This document shows positions 17,874 to 25,676 of a stretch of DNA of 64,000 bases, in pieces (position 1 is the stretch's first letter; each line of letters begins with the position of its first letter). The stretch is from Paenibacillus harenae (lineage in GTDB: Bacteria > Bacillota > Bacilli > Paenibacillales > Paenibacillaceae), in the NCBI RefSeq assembly GCF_030812415.1, contig NZ_JAUSST010000003.1:248001-312000 (forward strand). The letters run 5' to 3'. Position numbers and translations under genes: made by a program. A model generated the notes under the pieces. That model searched no databases and was not told where the DNA came from. It was given only the letters and a program-made list of their open reading frames with translations.

Positions 17874-19652
17874 ATGAATTATCCAACTAGAAACGAGTAT
17901 CCAAGACCGCAATTCGAGCGGTCGACGTGGGTTAATTTGAACGGGGAATGGCAATTCGCATACGACGATGCCAATGCAGGCCTCGATGAAGGCTGGTTCG
18001 CAGGCGGTACGGATGGCGGGCCCTTCGAGAAGACTATTCAGGTTCCGTTCTGTTATCAGAGCGAGCTGAGCGGCATTAATGAGCAGGCGTTCCACGATAT
18101 CGTATGGTATCGCAAGGAGATAGAGATTCCGAAAGCGATGGCCGGCAAGCGAATAATCCTTCATTTCGGAGCGGTCGATTACGAAGCGAAGGTATGGGTT
18201 AACGGCAGGCTCGTTGCCTGCCACGAGGGCGGACACACCCCGTTTCATGCCGATATTACAGCAGCCATGCATGTTTCGGGGGCAAACCGCATCGTCGTTC
18301 GCGCGCAGGATTACAGCAAGGATGTAACGCTGCCCAGAGGCAAGCAATATTGGAAAGAAAAGTCCGAGCAAGTGTTTTATACCCGCACGACGGGCATATG
18401 GCAGACGGTGTGGCTTGAGGCTGTCCACCCGACGCATCTTGGCAAAGTAAGGCTGACGCCGGATATCGACCAGAACAAAATCCATATTCGCAGCTTTATC
18501 GCGGAGGCGGACGCATCTCGAAGCCTGCGCCTGAACATCAAGATCACGTTCGGCGGCGAGTTGGTTGCAGAAGATCTTATTCGCGTCATGGCATCCGAGG
18601 AGGAAGTATCGATTAAGCTGCATGACTTCAACGATCACGGGCTTGGCCGCTGGTGGTCGCCGGAGAAGCCTCAGCTATACGACGTTGAATTTACGTTGCT
18701 GGACGAGGATCAGGAAATCGATCGAGTGAGCAGTTATTTTGGAATGCGCAAAATCTCGATCGAGAAAGGCATCCTCTGCTTGAATAATAGGCCTTATTAT
18801 ATGAAGCTGGTACTTGATCAAGGGTATTTTCCCGGCGGCGTGCTTACGGCTCCGAGCGACGACATGCTTCGGAAGGACGTCGAGCTGACGAAGCAAATGG
18901 GCTTCAACGGAGCGAGAAAGCACCAGAAGATCGAAGATCCGCGATATATGTACTGGTGCGACAAACTTGGCTTGCTCGTTTGGGGCGAGATGGCTAACGC
19001 GTATCAATTCTCGGAGCAATACGTCGAACGTGTAACGAAGGAATGGCAGGAAGCGGTTCACCGCGATTACAACCATCCTTGCGTCGTCGTCTGGGTACCG
19101 CTTAACGAAAGCTGGGGCACGCCGAATATATTGATCGACAAGCGCCAGCAGCATCACGCTTCAGCCTTGTACTATTTGACCAAGTCGCTGGACGATACGC
19201 GCCCCGTTATATCGAATGACGGCTGGGAGCATGTGAAATCGGATATTTATACGATTCATGATTACGAGAGCAAGGAAGAGGTATTGCGCAGCAGGTATGC
19301 AACTCCGGAATCTTCCGTAGGGTGCGATCCGCAAGGCAGGAAAATCATTTTGCCGGGTTTTGCATACAATGGAGAGCCTGTTCAATTATCCGAATTCGGC
19401 GGTATTTCGTACATTCAGGACGAAAGCGACGGCTGGGGCTATTCCGCTGCGAAGGATGACCAAGATTATTTGGAGCGTCTTACCGCTGTTATGAGGCCGG
19501 TACTTGCTGCAGGCGGGTTGCAGGGTTATTGCTATACGCAGTTGACCGACGTCGAGCAGGAGAAGAACGGCTTGTTGCGATTCAACAGAGAACCGAAGCT
19601 GCCGCTCGAGGTTTACCGTAAGCTGAATACCGGAGAAGCGCCTGCATTGTAA
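17874..19652 (+). CDS. GH2 family glycoside hydrolase, cytoplasmic
   Basis: 592 residues, no signal peptide. It has an N-terminal sugar-binding jelly roll (RPQFERSTWVNLNGEWQFAYDD; HEGGHTPFHADI), an Ig-like domain about 190-290 and a TIM barrel with the acid/base motif VWVPLNESWG near residue 412 and the nucleophile-like LSEFGG near 505. It is shorter than LacZ and resembles the 'sugar-binding domain-containing' GH2 enzymes (galactosidase, glucuronidase or arabinosidase activities). Last gene of the transporter operon, 36 bases after the GH43 stop, so it likely acts on imported oligosaccharides. Confidence 0.85.
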   Translation: MNYPTRNEYPRPQFERSTWVNLNGEWQFAYDDANAGLDEGWFAGGTDGGPFEKTIQVPFCYQSELSGINEQAFHDIVWYRKEIEIPKAMAGKRIILHFGAVDYEAKVWVNGRLVACHEGGHTPFHADITAAMHVSGANRIVVRAQDYSKDVTLPRGKQYWKEKSEQVFYTRTTGIWQTVWLEAVHPTHLGKVRLTPDIDQNKIHIRSFIAEADASRSLRLNIKITFGGELVAEDLIRVMASEEEVSIKLHDFNDHGLGRWWSPEKPQLYDVEFTLLDEDQEIDRVSSYFGMRKISIEKGILCLNNRPYYMKLVLDQGYFPGGVLTAPSDDMLRKDVELTKQMGFNGARKHQKIEDPRYMYWCDKLGLLVWGEMANAYQFSEQYVERVTKEWQEAVHRDYNHPCVVVWVPLNESWGTPNILIDKRQQHHASALYYLTKSLDDTRPVISNDGWEHVKSDIYTIHDYESKEEVLRSRYATPESSVGCDPQGRKIILPGFAYNGEPVQLSEFGGISYIQDESDGWGYSAAKDDQDYLERLTAVMRPVLAAGGLQGYCYTQLTDVEQEKNGLLRFNREPKLPLEVYRKLNTGEAPAL

Positions 19653-19695
19653 CGAAAGTTAATTCGATTCCGGCATATTGGCTAAGTCTGAGGAA

Positions 19696-19720
19696 CATAA
19701 TAGGTCATATGTCTATTATG
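19696..19720. repeat. small inverted repeat between GH2 gene and ribA-like gene
   Basis: CATAATAG and CTATTATG form a perfect 8-bp inverted repeat around nine bases, 22 bases before the next start. AT-rich with no T tract, so an operator or mRNA hairpin is more likely than a terminator. Confidence 0.45.
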
Positions 19721-19742
19721 CACCAGTCAGGAGAGCAGCCTT

Positions 19743-20483
19743 ATGTATAACGAAGCGATAGCGATATTGGATCATAAAATCAAGGCGATTGAGAACGACA
19801 CCGGAATGATTTATTTGGTCGGGCCCATTCGTCTACCGGTTCGTCTCGGCGAGGACGAAGCGATCTTTCAGTGGTATTGCTGGCTGAGCTGCGATGAGAA
19901 GCTGGATGACGAGGAGCAGATTATTAGAAAGCTATCGTCTATCAACCTTGCTGAGATGCAGCAGTCCAGCGTACTCGTGTACGGCGACTTCGAGCATGCG
20001 GACGAGGCTTGGATCCGGATGCACAGCATCTGCCATACCGGCGATATATTCGGCAGCAAACGTTGCGATTGCGGATTCCAATTGCATGAATCGATGCGCA
20101 GAATCGTAGAGAAAGGTGCCGGCGCATTGTTTTATTTGGCTAATCACGAGGGGCGGGGCATCGGCCTATTCAGCAAAGCGATGGCCTACCTGCTGCAAGA
20201 GAAGGGCTACGACACGGTAGATGCCAATCTGAAGCTGGGCTTCGCCGACGATGCGCGCAATTATGACGATGCGATCCGGGTGCTCCAGGCGCTACGCTCG
20301 AAGCCGGTTTCACTTATTACGAACAATCCTCGCAAGCGCGATGCGATGCAGGAAGCGGGACTAAGCGTAACGGAGCTCATCCCGCTATGGGGTGATCGAT
20401 CCCAGCACAACGAGCGCTACTTGGATACGAAGGTGAACCGGTCGGGGCATCTGACCACGGTTTCGGCTTGCCCGAATGATTGA
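19743..20483 (+). CDS. ribA: GTP cyclohydrolase II (stand-alone RibA domain)
   Basis: 246 residues with the GTP cyclohydrolase II signature: MHSICHTGDIFGSKRCDCG with three zinc-ligand cysteines near 96-112, LANHEGRGIGL near 133-143, and a downstream LITNNPRKRDA. It converts GTP to the first riboflavin-pathway intermediate. It lacks the DHBP synthase domain of bifunctional RibBA, and no rib operon or FMN riboswitch lies nearby, so it may be an accessory paralogue making a purine-derived product. That alternative is inference. Confidence 0.85.
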   Translation: MYNEAIAILDHKIKAIENDTGMIYLVGPIRLPVRLGEDEAIFQWYCWLSCDEKLDDEEQIIRKLSSINLAEMQQSSVLVYGDFEHADEAWIRMHSICHTGDIFGSKRCDCGFQLHESMRRIVEKGAGALFYLANHEGRGIGLFSKAMAYLLQEKGYDTVDANLKLGFADDARNYDDAIRVLQALRSKPVSLITNNPRKRDAMQEAGLSVTELIPLWGDRSQHNERYLDTKVNRSGHLTTVSACPND

Positions 20484-20498
20484 TTATAAAATTGGACA

Positions 20499-20545
20499 GG
20501 GCTGTCCTGCCAGCAGAGAATCTGCTAGCGGAACAGCCCTTAGTT
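20499..20545 (+). terminator. terminator after the RibA-like gene
   Basis: GGGCTGT pairs with ACAGCCC with a further imperfect inner stem (GCCAGCAG / CTGCTAGC), then a short T-rich tail. Confidence 0.75.
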
Positions 20546-20936
20546 GTTGCTTATATTTAACCGGACCTATGCGCGAGCGACAGGTCGTATGGAATCCCCA
20601 TGTTAACAGCAAACAGCAAATGTACTCTTAGTTGCTTAACTACGCATCCTAGAACAACGGAAGCCCTACCTCTCTTCCGTCCTTGCGGCTCCGATGACCG
20701 CGCCAGTGTGAAATAGAAATACAGCACGAAAATTGGTTTGGAATTAACAGCACAGAAATCAAAATCCGAGGAAAACATTGAATTCGAAAGGGGATTATTC
20801 TGAGGGTTAAATATAACACATTCATTTCATTATACATGGATGCTTGGGGAAAAGCAATATAATTTTCAAGAATTGCAAAAAAAGAATGACAATAACCATT
20901 TTGGACACGATAGGAGGGAAGGAGGAGGGGATAAAC
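20546..20936. other. 390-bp stretch without a recognisable gene
   Basis: Only short frames without homology or ribosome-binding sites occur on either strand. The last 20 bases hold the very strong GGAGGGAAGGAGGAGGGG ribosome-binding region of the next gene; the promoter cannot be assigned confidently. Confidence 0.5.
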
Positions 20937-21809
20937 ATGCCTGAATGGTTTGAGATTTCTTTACGTACGCTTGCTGCCGTCGCTATTTTATTTATGCTGA
21001 CTAAGATTTTGGGCAAGAGACAAATTTCCCAATTGTCCCTGTTCGAGTACATAACGGGAATAACCATCGGCAACATCGCGGCTTATGTCTCCCTTGATTT
21101 GGACACTCTTTGGTATTTGGGCCTCGTTTCGATCGTCGTTTGGACAAGCGTCGCGGTCGGCATGGAATATATGACGATGAAGAGCAGAGTCATACGCGAC
21201 TTCGTTGATGGCAAAGGCACGGTGCTAATTAAAGACGGCCAGCTCTATAAGCAGCATCTGCATAAAGAGCGTCTAACGCTGGATGAGCTGTTGGAGCAGC
21301 TGCGCAAGAAGGATGTATACCGGGTTGCAGATGTTGAATTCGCCGTCATGGAGCCAAGCGGCGAGATTAACGTAATGCTGAAGAAGGAGCATCAACCGCT
21401 CACGGCAGAAATGATTGGCTGGAATCTAAGACCAGAGAACGAAGCCAAGACGGTCATCATCGATGGGCGTGTGTTTAATGACATGGTCGACGAGAGCGGA
21501 TACAGCCTGGAATGGCTGCATCACGAGCTGAAGAAAAAGAATCTTGCGCCTGAGAGCGTCTTTCTAGCCCAGATCGATAGCGATGGCCAGTTGTACGTAC
21601 AGACCGGCGATGCGAGGCCGGACCATGACAACGCCGATAGGAAACCGAAGGATCGGATAGATTCTTTGGCCAAGCAATTCGAATCGGAACTTAAGCGGCT
21701 AAGGAAGCTCGCACGCAATGAGAGCGACCGCCGCACTTACCAATCCGCGCTTGATCGTTTTCAAGCAGGCTATAGTCCATCAATGCCGGATAGAGAGCAG
21801 AAGCCTTAG
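20937..21809 (+). CDS. DUF421 / YetF-family membrane protein
   Basis: 290 residues from the ATG at 20937, which has a long GGAGG-rich site just upstream; 31 earlier in-frame codons are unlikely to be translated. Three membrane segments (residues 1-80; TLAAVAILFMLTKILGKRQISQLS is the family hallmark) are followed by a cytoplasmic YetF domain with two repeats (VLIKDGQLYKQHL; KTVIIDGRVFNDM). The charged C-terminal tail has many Arg/Asp residues. YetF relatives occur in spore-forming Bacilli; the biochemical role is not established. Confidence 0.88.
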   Translation: MPEWFEISLRTLAAVAILFMLTKILGKRQISQLSLFEYITGITIGNIAAYVSLDLDTLWYLGLVSIVVWTSVAVGMEYMTMKSRVIRDFVDGKGTVLIKDGQLYKQHLHKERLTLDELLEQLRKKDVYRVADVEFAVMEPSGEINVMLKKEHQPLTAEMIGWNLRPENEAKTVIIDGRVFNDMVDESGYSLEWLHHELKKKNLAPESVFLAQIDSDGQLYVQTGDARPDHDNADRKPKDRIDSLAKQFESELKRLRKLARNESDRRTYQSALDRFQAGYSPSMPDREQKP

Positions 21810-21837
21810 CAGCTCAGCGGTTGGCAAGAAAGAAATA

Positions 21838-21882
21838 GCCTGTTTTTCCTTCTATTAAATACGGAATAGAAGGAGAGGCAGG
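21838..21882. terminator. hairpin between YetF-like and HxlR genes
   Basis: GCCTGTTTTTCCTTCTATT pairs with AATAGAAGGAGAGGCAGGC (one interior mismatch region). It lies between convergent genes. Confidence 0.7.
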
Positions 21883-21896
21883 CTTCAAGCGAGCGA

Positions 21897-22232
21897 TTAA
21901 TCCGTCCATCTTGCGGCCCAAAGCTTCATTTCCTTTAATATATGGGTTAAATCCTCGCCCTTCGGCGTTAACGTATATTCCACCGTTACGGGGACAGTCG
22001 GAAACACCTTGCGCTCGAGTACGCCTTTTTCTTCCAGATGGCGAAGCGTTGTTGTTAGCGCTCTCGGACTAACGGACGGAATCATCCTCTGCAATTCGCC
22101 GAATCGCCTCGTTCCGCAGAACAGCTCCCTGAGCACGAGAAAGGCCCATTTTCCCCCGATAACATCCAATGTTTTCTCAATATTGCATTCGATCTGAATG
22201 GGCTCCTTTGGTACATAATTATGCGCGCTCAT
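21897..22232 (-). CDS. HxlR-family transcriptional regulator
   Basis: 111 residues from the ATG at 22232, which has AAGGGAG eight bases upstream. HxlR winged helix: IEKTLDVIGGKWAFLVLRELFCGTRR near the start, the recognition region SVSPRALTTTLRHLEEKGV, and YTLTPKGEDL as the wing. Many HxlR proteins sense electrophiles or oxidants through a conserved cysteine; here CNIEKTL provides one near residue 15. It is divergent from the aldo-keto reductase gene and likely represses it. Confidence 0.88.
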   Translation of the reverse strand: MSAHNYVPKEPIQIECNIEKTLDVIGGKWAFLVLRELFCGTRRFGELQRMIPSVSPRALTTTLRHLEEKGVLERKVFPTVPVTVEYTLTPKGEDLTHILKEMKLWAARWTD

Positions 22233-22260
22233 TAAGCCAGCTCCCTTCCTCACGTGCGGT

Positions 22261-22320
22261 TACTATAAGTATAGTATATATACTGTAGTTAATAAAATGA
22301 ATAAACTTTCACTACTTTAT
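22261..22320. promoter_or_regulatory. palindromic operator candidate between HxlR and AKR genes
   Basis: AGTATATATACT at 22273-22284 is a perfect 12-bp palindrome inside a larger imperfect dyad (ACTATAAGTAT ... ATACTGTAGT). It lies in the divergent promoter region, where HxlR proteins bind. Confidence 0.55.
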
Positions 22321-22382
22321 TAATCGCTAGAACTGCTATACACTACTAGTGAGACGAGGAAAGAAAAGAAGGAGTGAAGCAG

Positions 22383-23360
22383 TTGAAATACAGGAAACTT
22401 GGCAGAAGCGGGCTCAAAGTGAGCGAGATCGGACTTGGGAGTTGGCTTACATTCGGTACGGCAACGGCAGAGGAAACAGCGCAAGCTTGTATTCATAAAG
22501 CATACGAGCAAGGCATTAATTTCTTCGATACGGCGAACGCCTACAATAACGGCGCAGCGGAGCAAGTAATGGGAAGCGCATTGAAAGCGTATACGCGGAG
22601 TAGCTACGTGCTCGCTACGAAGCTGTTCTTCCCGATGGGAGCCGGCCCGAACGATAGGGGCTTGTCGCGCAAGCATATTATGGAGCAATGCGATGCCAGC
22701 TTGAAGCGTCTAGGCACGGATTACATCGACTTGTACCAATGTCATCGCTTTGATAACGAGACGCCGATCGAAGAAACGCTGCGTGCGCTGGATGATTTGA
22801 CGGCTCAAGGCAAAATATTGTATGCGGGCGTCAGCGAGTGGACGGCAGGGCAGATTGCCGATGCGGCTTCGATTGGCAAAAACCTGAACCTTCGTCCTCT
22901 GATCTCCAATCAGCCGATCTACAATATGTTCGAGCGTTATATCGAGAAGGAAAACGTTATCCAGCAATGCGAGTGGGAAGGGATGGGGCAAGTTGTATTC
23001 TCTCCGCTCGCGCAAGGCGTGCTGACTGGTAAGTACAAGCCGGGTCAAGCCATTCCGCAAGACAGCAGAGCGGCAAATGACAAGACGAACGGCGTCATTA
23101 ACAGCTATCTGCGTGAAGATGTGCTCGCTTGCGCGGCAAAGCTTGAGGAGCTGGCCGCGGAGCTTGGCGCTTCGCTATCTCAATTCGCGCTCGCTTGGGT
23201 GTTGCGCCAGACGAATGTGAGCTCTGCGATCATCGGCTCGAGCCGTCCGTCCCAAATCGAAGAGAATATTAAAGCGATCGATTTGGTTTTAACCGACGAC
23301 GTTCTTGCGCGTACGGAGAACATTTTGATGGAGATCAGCGGCTTCGCGCCAATGAGATAG
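22383..23360 (+). CDS. aldo/keto reductase, voltage-gated K+ channel beta-subunit-like
   Basis: 325 residues. The TTG at 22383 is preferred over the GTG at 22374 because GAAGGAG ends nine bases before the former and abuts the latter. It has the AKR tetrad (DTANAYNNG with Asp/Tyr, ATKLF with Lys, YQCHR with His) and the C-terminal cofactor segment (SSAIIGSSRPSQIEENI). This subgroup (YhdN/KCNAB-like) reduces aldehydes with NADPH. Its divergent HxlR neighbour suggests induction by reactive carbonyls or oxidants. Confidence 0.9.
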   Translation: MKYRKLGRSGLKVSEIGLGSWLTFGTATAEETAQACIHKAYEQGINFFDTANAYNNGAAEQVMGSALKAYTRSSYVLATKLFFPMGAGPNDRGLSRKHIMEQCDASLKRLGTDYIDLYQCHRFDNETPIEETLRALDDLTAQGKILYAGVSEWTAGQIADAASIGKNLNLRPLISNQPIYNMFERYIEKENVIQQCEWEGMGQVVFSPLAQGVLTGKYKPGQAIPQDSRAANDKTNGVINSYLREDVLACAAKLEELAAELGASLSQFALAWVLRQTNVSSAIIGSSRPSQIEENIKAIDLVLTDDVLARTENILMEISGFAPMR

Positions 23361-23377
23361 ATGAACCAACGAGTAAG

Positions 23378-23428
23378 GGCTCTCCACGAAGGCCACGCAT
23401 TTGGCCTGCGTGGAGAGCCTGTTTTAAT
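23378..23428 (+). terminator. intrinsic terminator after the AKR gene
   Basis: GGCTCTCCACG pairs with CGTGGAGAGCC, with an inner GGCC/GGCC stem, followed by GTTTTAATTTT. Confidence 0.88.
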
Positions 23429-23489
23429 TTTCATGTCCGCAATGAATGTGAAATTATGTCTTATATATAGGAAGCGATTTTTCGAAATG

Positions 23490-24227
23490 CTATTTTTGAC
23501 CCCTGTTTCTTTCTTGTCGATGCGGGATGACGATTGGATCGGATATAGTCTTCGGCATTGTGGTGCCGCCGGCAAAATGATACTTGACCAAATTGTTGAA
23601 TTCGTCGAGCGACGGCATCAGCGAGCGGCCGCCCCAAGCGATTTTCGCATATTCATTGAAGTGATTGACAAGCTCCATATTGGCCGAGATATGAACCTCC
23701 TGCACGGTAGGAGCCATTTTCCTTACCTTCAAGGCAATCGTCTGCTTCAGCTCGTCGGACAAGTTGTTGTAGTCGTTGACGGTAAAATAAGAATTGTAAG
23801 GGCCTGCCAGTCTTTGGTTGTTCGTAAAGTTGCTCCCTGTAGCGTGATTATAGACCCCTTCCGTCGTTCCCGTATTGTCCTGCTCAAGCGTACCGCCGGA
23901 ATTGCGCGTGCCGACAGACGTCCAGTCGAGCAAGAGACCGACATAGGCATTCTTGTCCGTAAGGAAGACAAGCCCGGATGCGATACCGTTAATGCTCGAT
24001 ATTTGATTGGATATTTTGGAGCTGTATTCAAAGAAAGCATTCATGTGCTGATTAGGATTGGTCGACATTGTGCCGAATGCTTTGTTCCCGATCGTCTTCG
24101 GATCACCGGTTTCCCTGCTTCCGTAATCGGTATCGCTTTTCTGCGCTTGATTCTCGTAGTTGCAGCCGATTGCGACAGCGAATAGAACGGCGGCGGACAC
24201 TAATAAAGCGGCGATTCGTTTCACCAT
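23490..24227 (-). CDS. YhcN/YlaJ-type sporulation lipoprotein
   Basis: 245 residues from an ATG with GGGGG about ten bases upstream (an in-frame ATG six codons earlier has no clear site). The lipoprotein signal ends in AVAIGC. The rest matches the YhcN/YlaJ family: GIASGLVFLTDKNAYVGLLLD and a C-terminal domain ending IALKVRKMAPTVQEVHISAN, in which such proteins describe self-association. The family is made in the forespore and found in spore inner-membrane fractions. A long Asn/Gly/Thr insertion (about 110-150) is unusual. Confidence 0.75.
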   Translation of the reverse strand: MVKRIAALLVSAAVLFAVAIGCNYENQAQKSDTDYGSRETGDPKTIGNKAFGTMSTNPNQHMNAFFEYSSKISNQISSINGIASGLVFLTDKNAYVGLLLDWTSVGTRNSGGTLEQDNTGTTEGVYNHATGSNFTNNQRLAGPYNSYFTVNDYNNLSDELKQTIALKVRKMAPTVQEVHISANMELVNHFNEYAKIAWGGRSLMPSLDEFNNLVKYHFAGGTTMPKTISDPIVIPHRQERNRGQK

Positions 24228-24453
24228 AATAGAACGGACCCCCATTCATGCGATAATGGCTTTAGCTTCTGCCAGGAGCGCTTAAATATACGTTTCGGGC
24301 CGCATACATAATTGACCATGGGTTTGGTGCACAATGTAGGGTAAGAAGACAGAGCTGAGACAAGCTGTTCGGATCGTTTGCAAGTGCCGAAAAACCCCCG
24401 TATATCGCGATTTTGACAGCTTTGAGAACAATTTGTGAACTCTCTGTGGAACA

Positions 24454-24482
24454 TTGACAAATAGGTGCTTCAACTTTATATT
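24454..24482 (+). promoter_or_regulatory. sigma-A-type promoter of the cta operon
   Basis: TTGACA at 24454-24459 and TATATT at 24477-24482 are separated by 17 bases, about 110 bases before the CtaC start. The rest of 24246-24594 has no gene. Confidence 0.65.
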
Positions 24483-24594
24483 TAATAAAGTGATTTAAGT
24501 TGCAGGAGTTGTAATAACATCTGTGAAACACGCAGTTAGCCGCTTGCCACGCGAAATTAGGTAGCTGCGAAAACGTCAAAAGTGGGGTTGATTA

Positions 24595-25647
24595 ATGATG
24601 AAACGGTGGCAATTTGTAAAACGGCTTGCGCCGCTGATGGCCATGATGGTGCTAGTGTTAGCGGCATGCGGACGGGAAGATTTGTCGACGCTGAATCCCC
24701 AGGGACCTGTAGCGGAAGAGCAATTCGGACTGATGAAGCTGGCGATTTCAATCATGTTGGTCGTGATTGTAATCGTATTTGCGATTTCTTTGTATGTAAT
24801 TATTCGTTTCCGCAGGCGTAAGGGAGACAACACGATTCCGAAGCAGGTTGAAGGAAACCATAAGCTGGAGATTATCTGGACTGTAATCCCGATTATCATG
24901 CTTATCATTCTTGGCGTCCCAACTGTACAGTCGGTATTCAATCTGGCGAAGGACTACAGCAAAGACCCAGACGCTGTTAAGGTAATCGTTACTTCGCACC
25001 AATATTGGTGGGAATTCGAATATCCGGAGCTGGGCATTAAGACGGCACAAGAGCTTATTATTCCGACAGGCAAGACGATCGCGATCGAAGCGAAATCGGC
25101 AGACGTGCTTCACTCGTTCTGGATTCCTTCGCTAGCAGGCAAGATCGATACGAATCCTGGCGCGAACGTAAACAAAATGTATTTCTCGGCGCCAAAAGAA
25201 GGCGTTTACCTCGGCAAGTGCGCCGAGCTGTGCGGACCTTCCCACGGTTTGATGGACTTCAAGGTTAAAGCGGTAGACGAGTCCTCGTTCGACCGTTGGA
25301 CGGCAGCTATTCAAGAACCGGTTGCTTTGCCTAGCGATCCGGCTGTCGCTGAAGCGTTCCAAAGCAAATGTCTTACTTGCCACGCAGTCGGCGATCTGGG
25401 CGGACCGGCCTTCCCTAACTTAACGGGTATCGGCAGCCGCGAGAGCGTCGGAGGTATACTTGTTAATACCGATGATCCGCAATATAGCAATGAGGGTTCC
25501 GTTTACGATAACCTGTATCGTTGGATCAAGGATCCTAACAGCATTAAGCCGGGCAACCAAATGGCTGGCGCTTACGATCTGACGGAGCAGGAGCTTGAAG
25601 GCATTACAGATTACTTATCGAAACTAACTCTCGACTACGAACAATAA
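24595..25647 (+). CDS. ctaC: cytochrome c oxidase subunit II with fused cytochrome c (caa3 type)
   Basis: 350 residues. Lipoprotein signal (LVLAAC), two membrane helices (about 45-70 and 90-112), a cupredoxin domain with the CuA centre (H near 165, CAELCGPSHGLMDF with Cys-x3-Cys, His, Met) and a C-terminal cytochrome c domain with haem motif CLTCH near residue 260. The fused haem domain marks a caa3 oxidase. First gene of ctaCDEFG; it accepts electrons and passes them to haem a in subunit I. Confidence 0.95.
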   Translation: MMKRWQFVKRLAPLMAMMVLVLAACGREDLSTLNPQGPVAEEQFGLMKLAISIMLVVIVIVFAISLYVIIRFRRRKGDNTIPKQVEGNHKLEIIWTVIPIIMLIILGVPTVQSVFNLAKDYSKDPDAVKVIVTSHQYWWEFEYPELGIKTAQELIIPTGKTIAIEAKSADVLHSFWIPSLAGKIDTNPGANVNKMYFSAPKEGVYLGKCAELCGPSHGLMDFKVKAVDESSFDRWTAAIQEPVALPSDPAVAEAFQSKCLTCHAVGDLGGPAFPNLTGIGSRESVGGILVNTDDPQYSNEGSVYDNLYRWIKDPNSIKPGNQMAGAYDLTEQELEGITDYLSKLTLDYEQ

Positions 25648-25676
25648 ATCATCGGTGATTGAAGGAGGTACCTACT

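Noticed and set aside
20557..20837. Minus-strand frames upstream of the YetF-like gene
   Set aside because: No start signals, no family resemblance, and they overlap each other in two frames; treated as non-coding.
23361..24185. 274-codon + frame opposite the sporulation lipoprotein gene
   Set aside because: The minus frame has a lipobox and YhcN-type motifs; the + frame starts within the terminator of the AKR gene and has no homology that I recognise.
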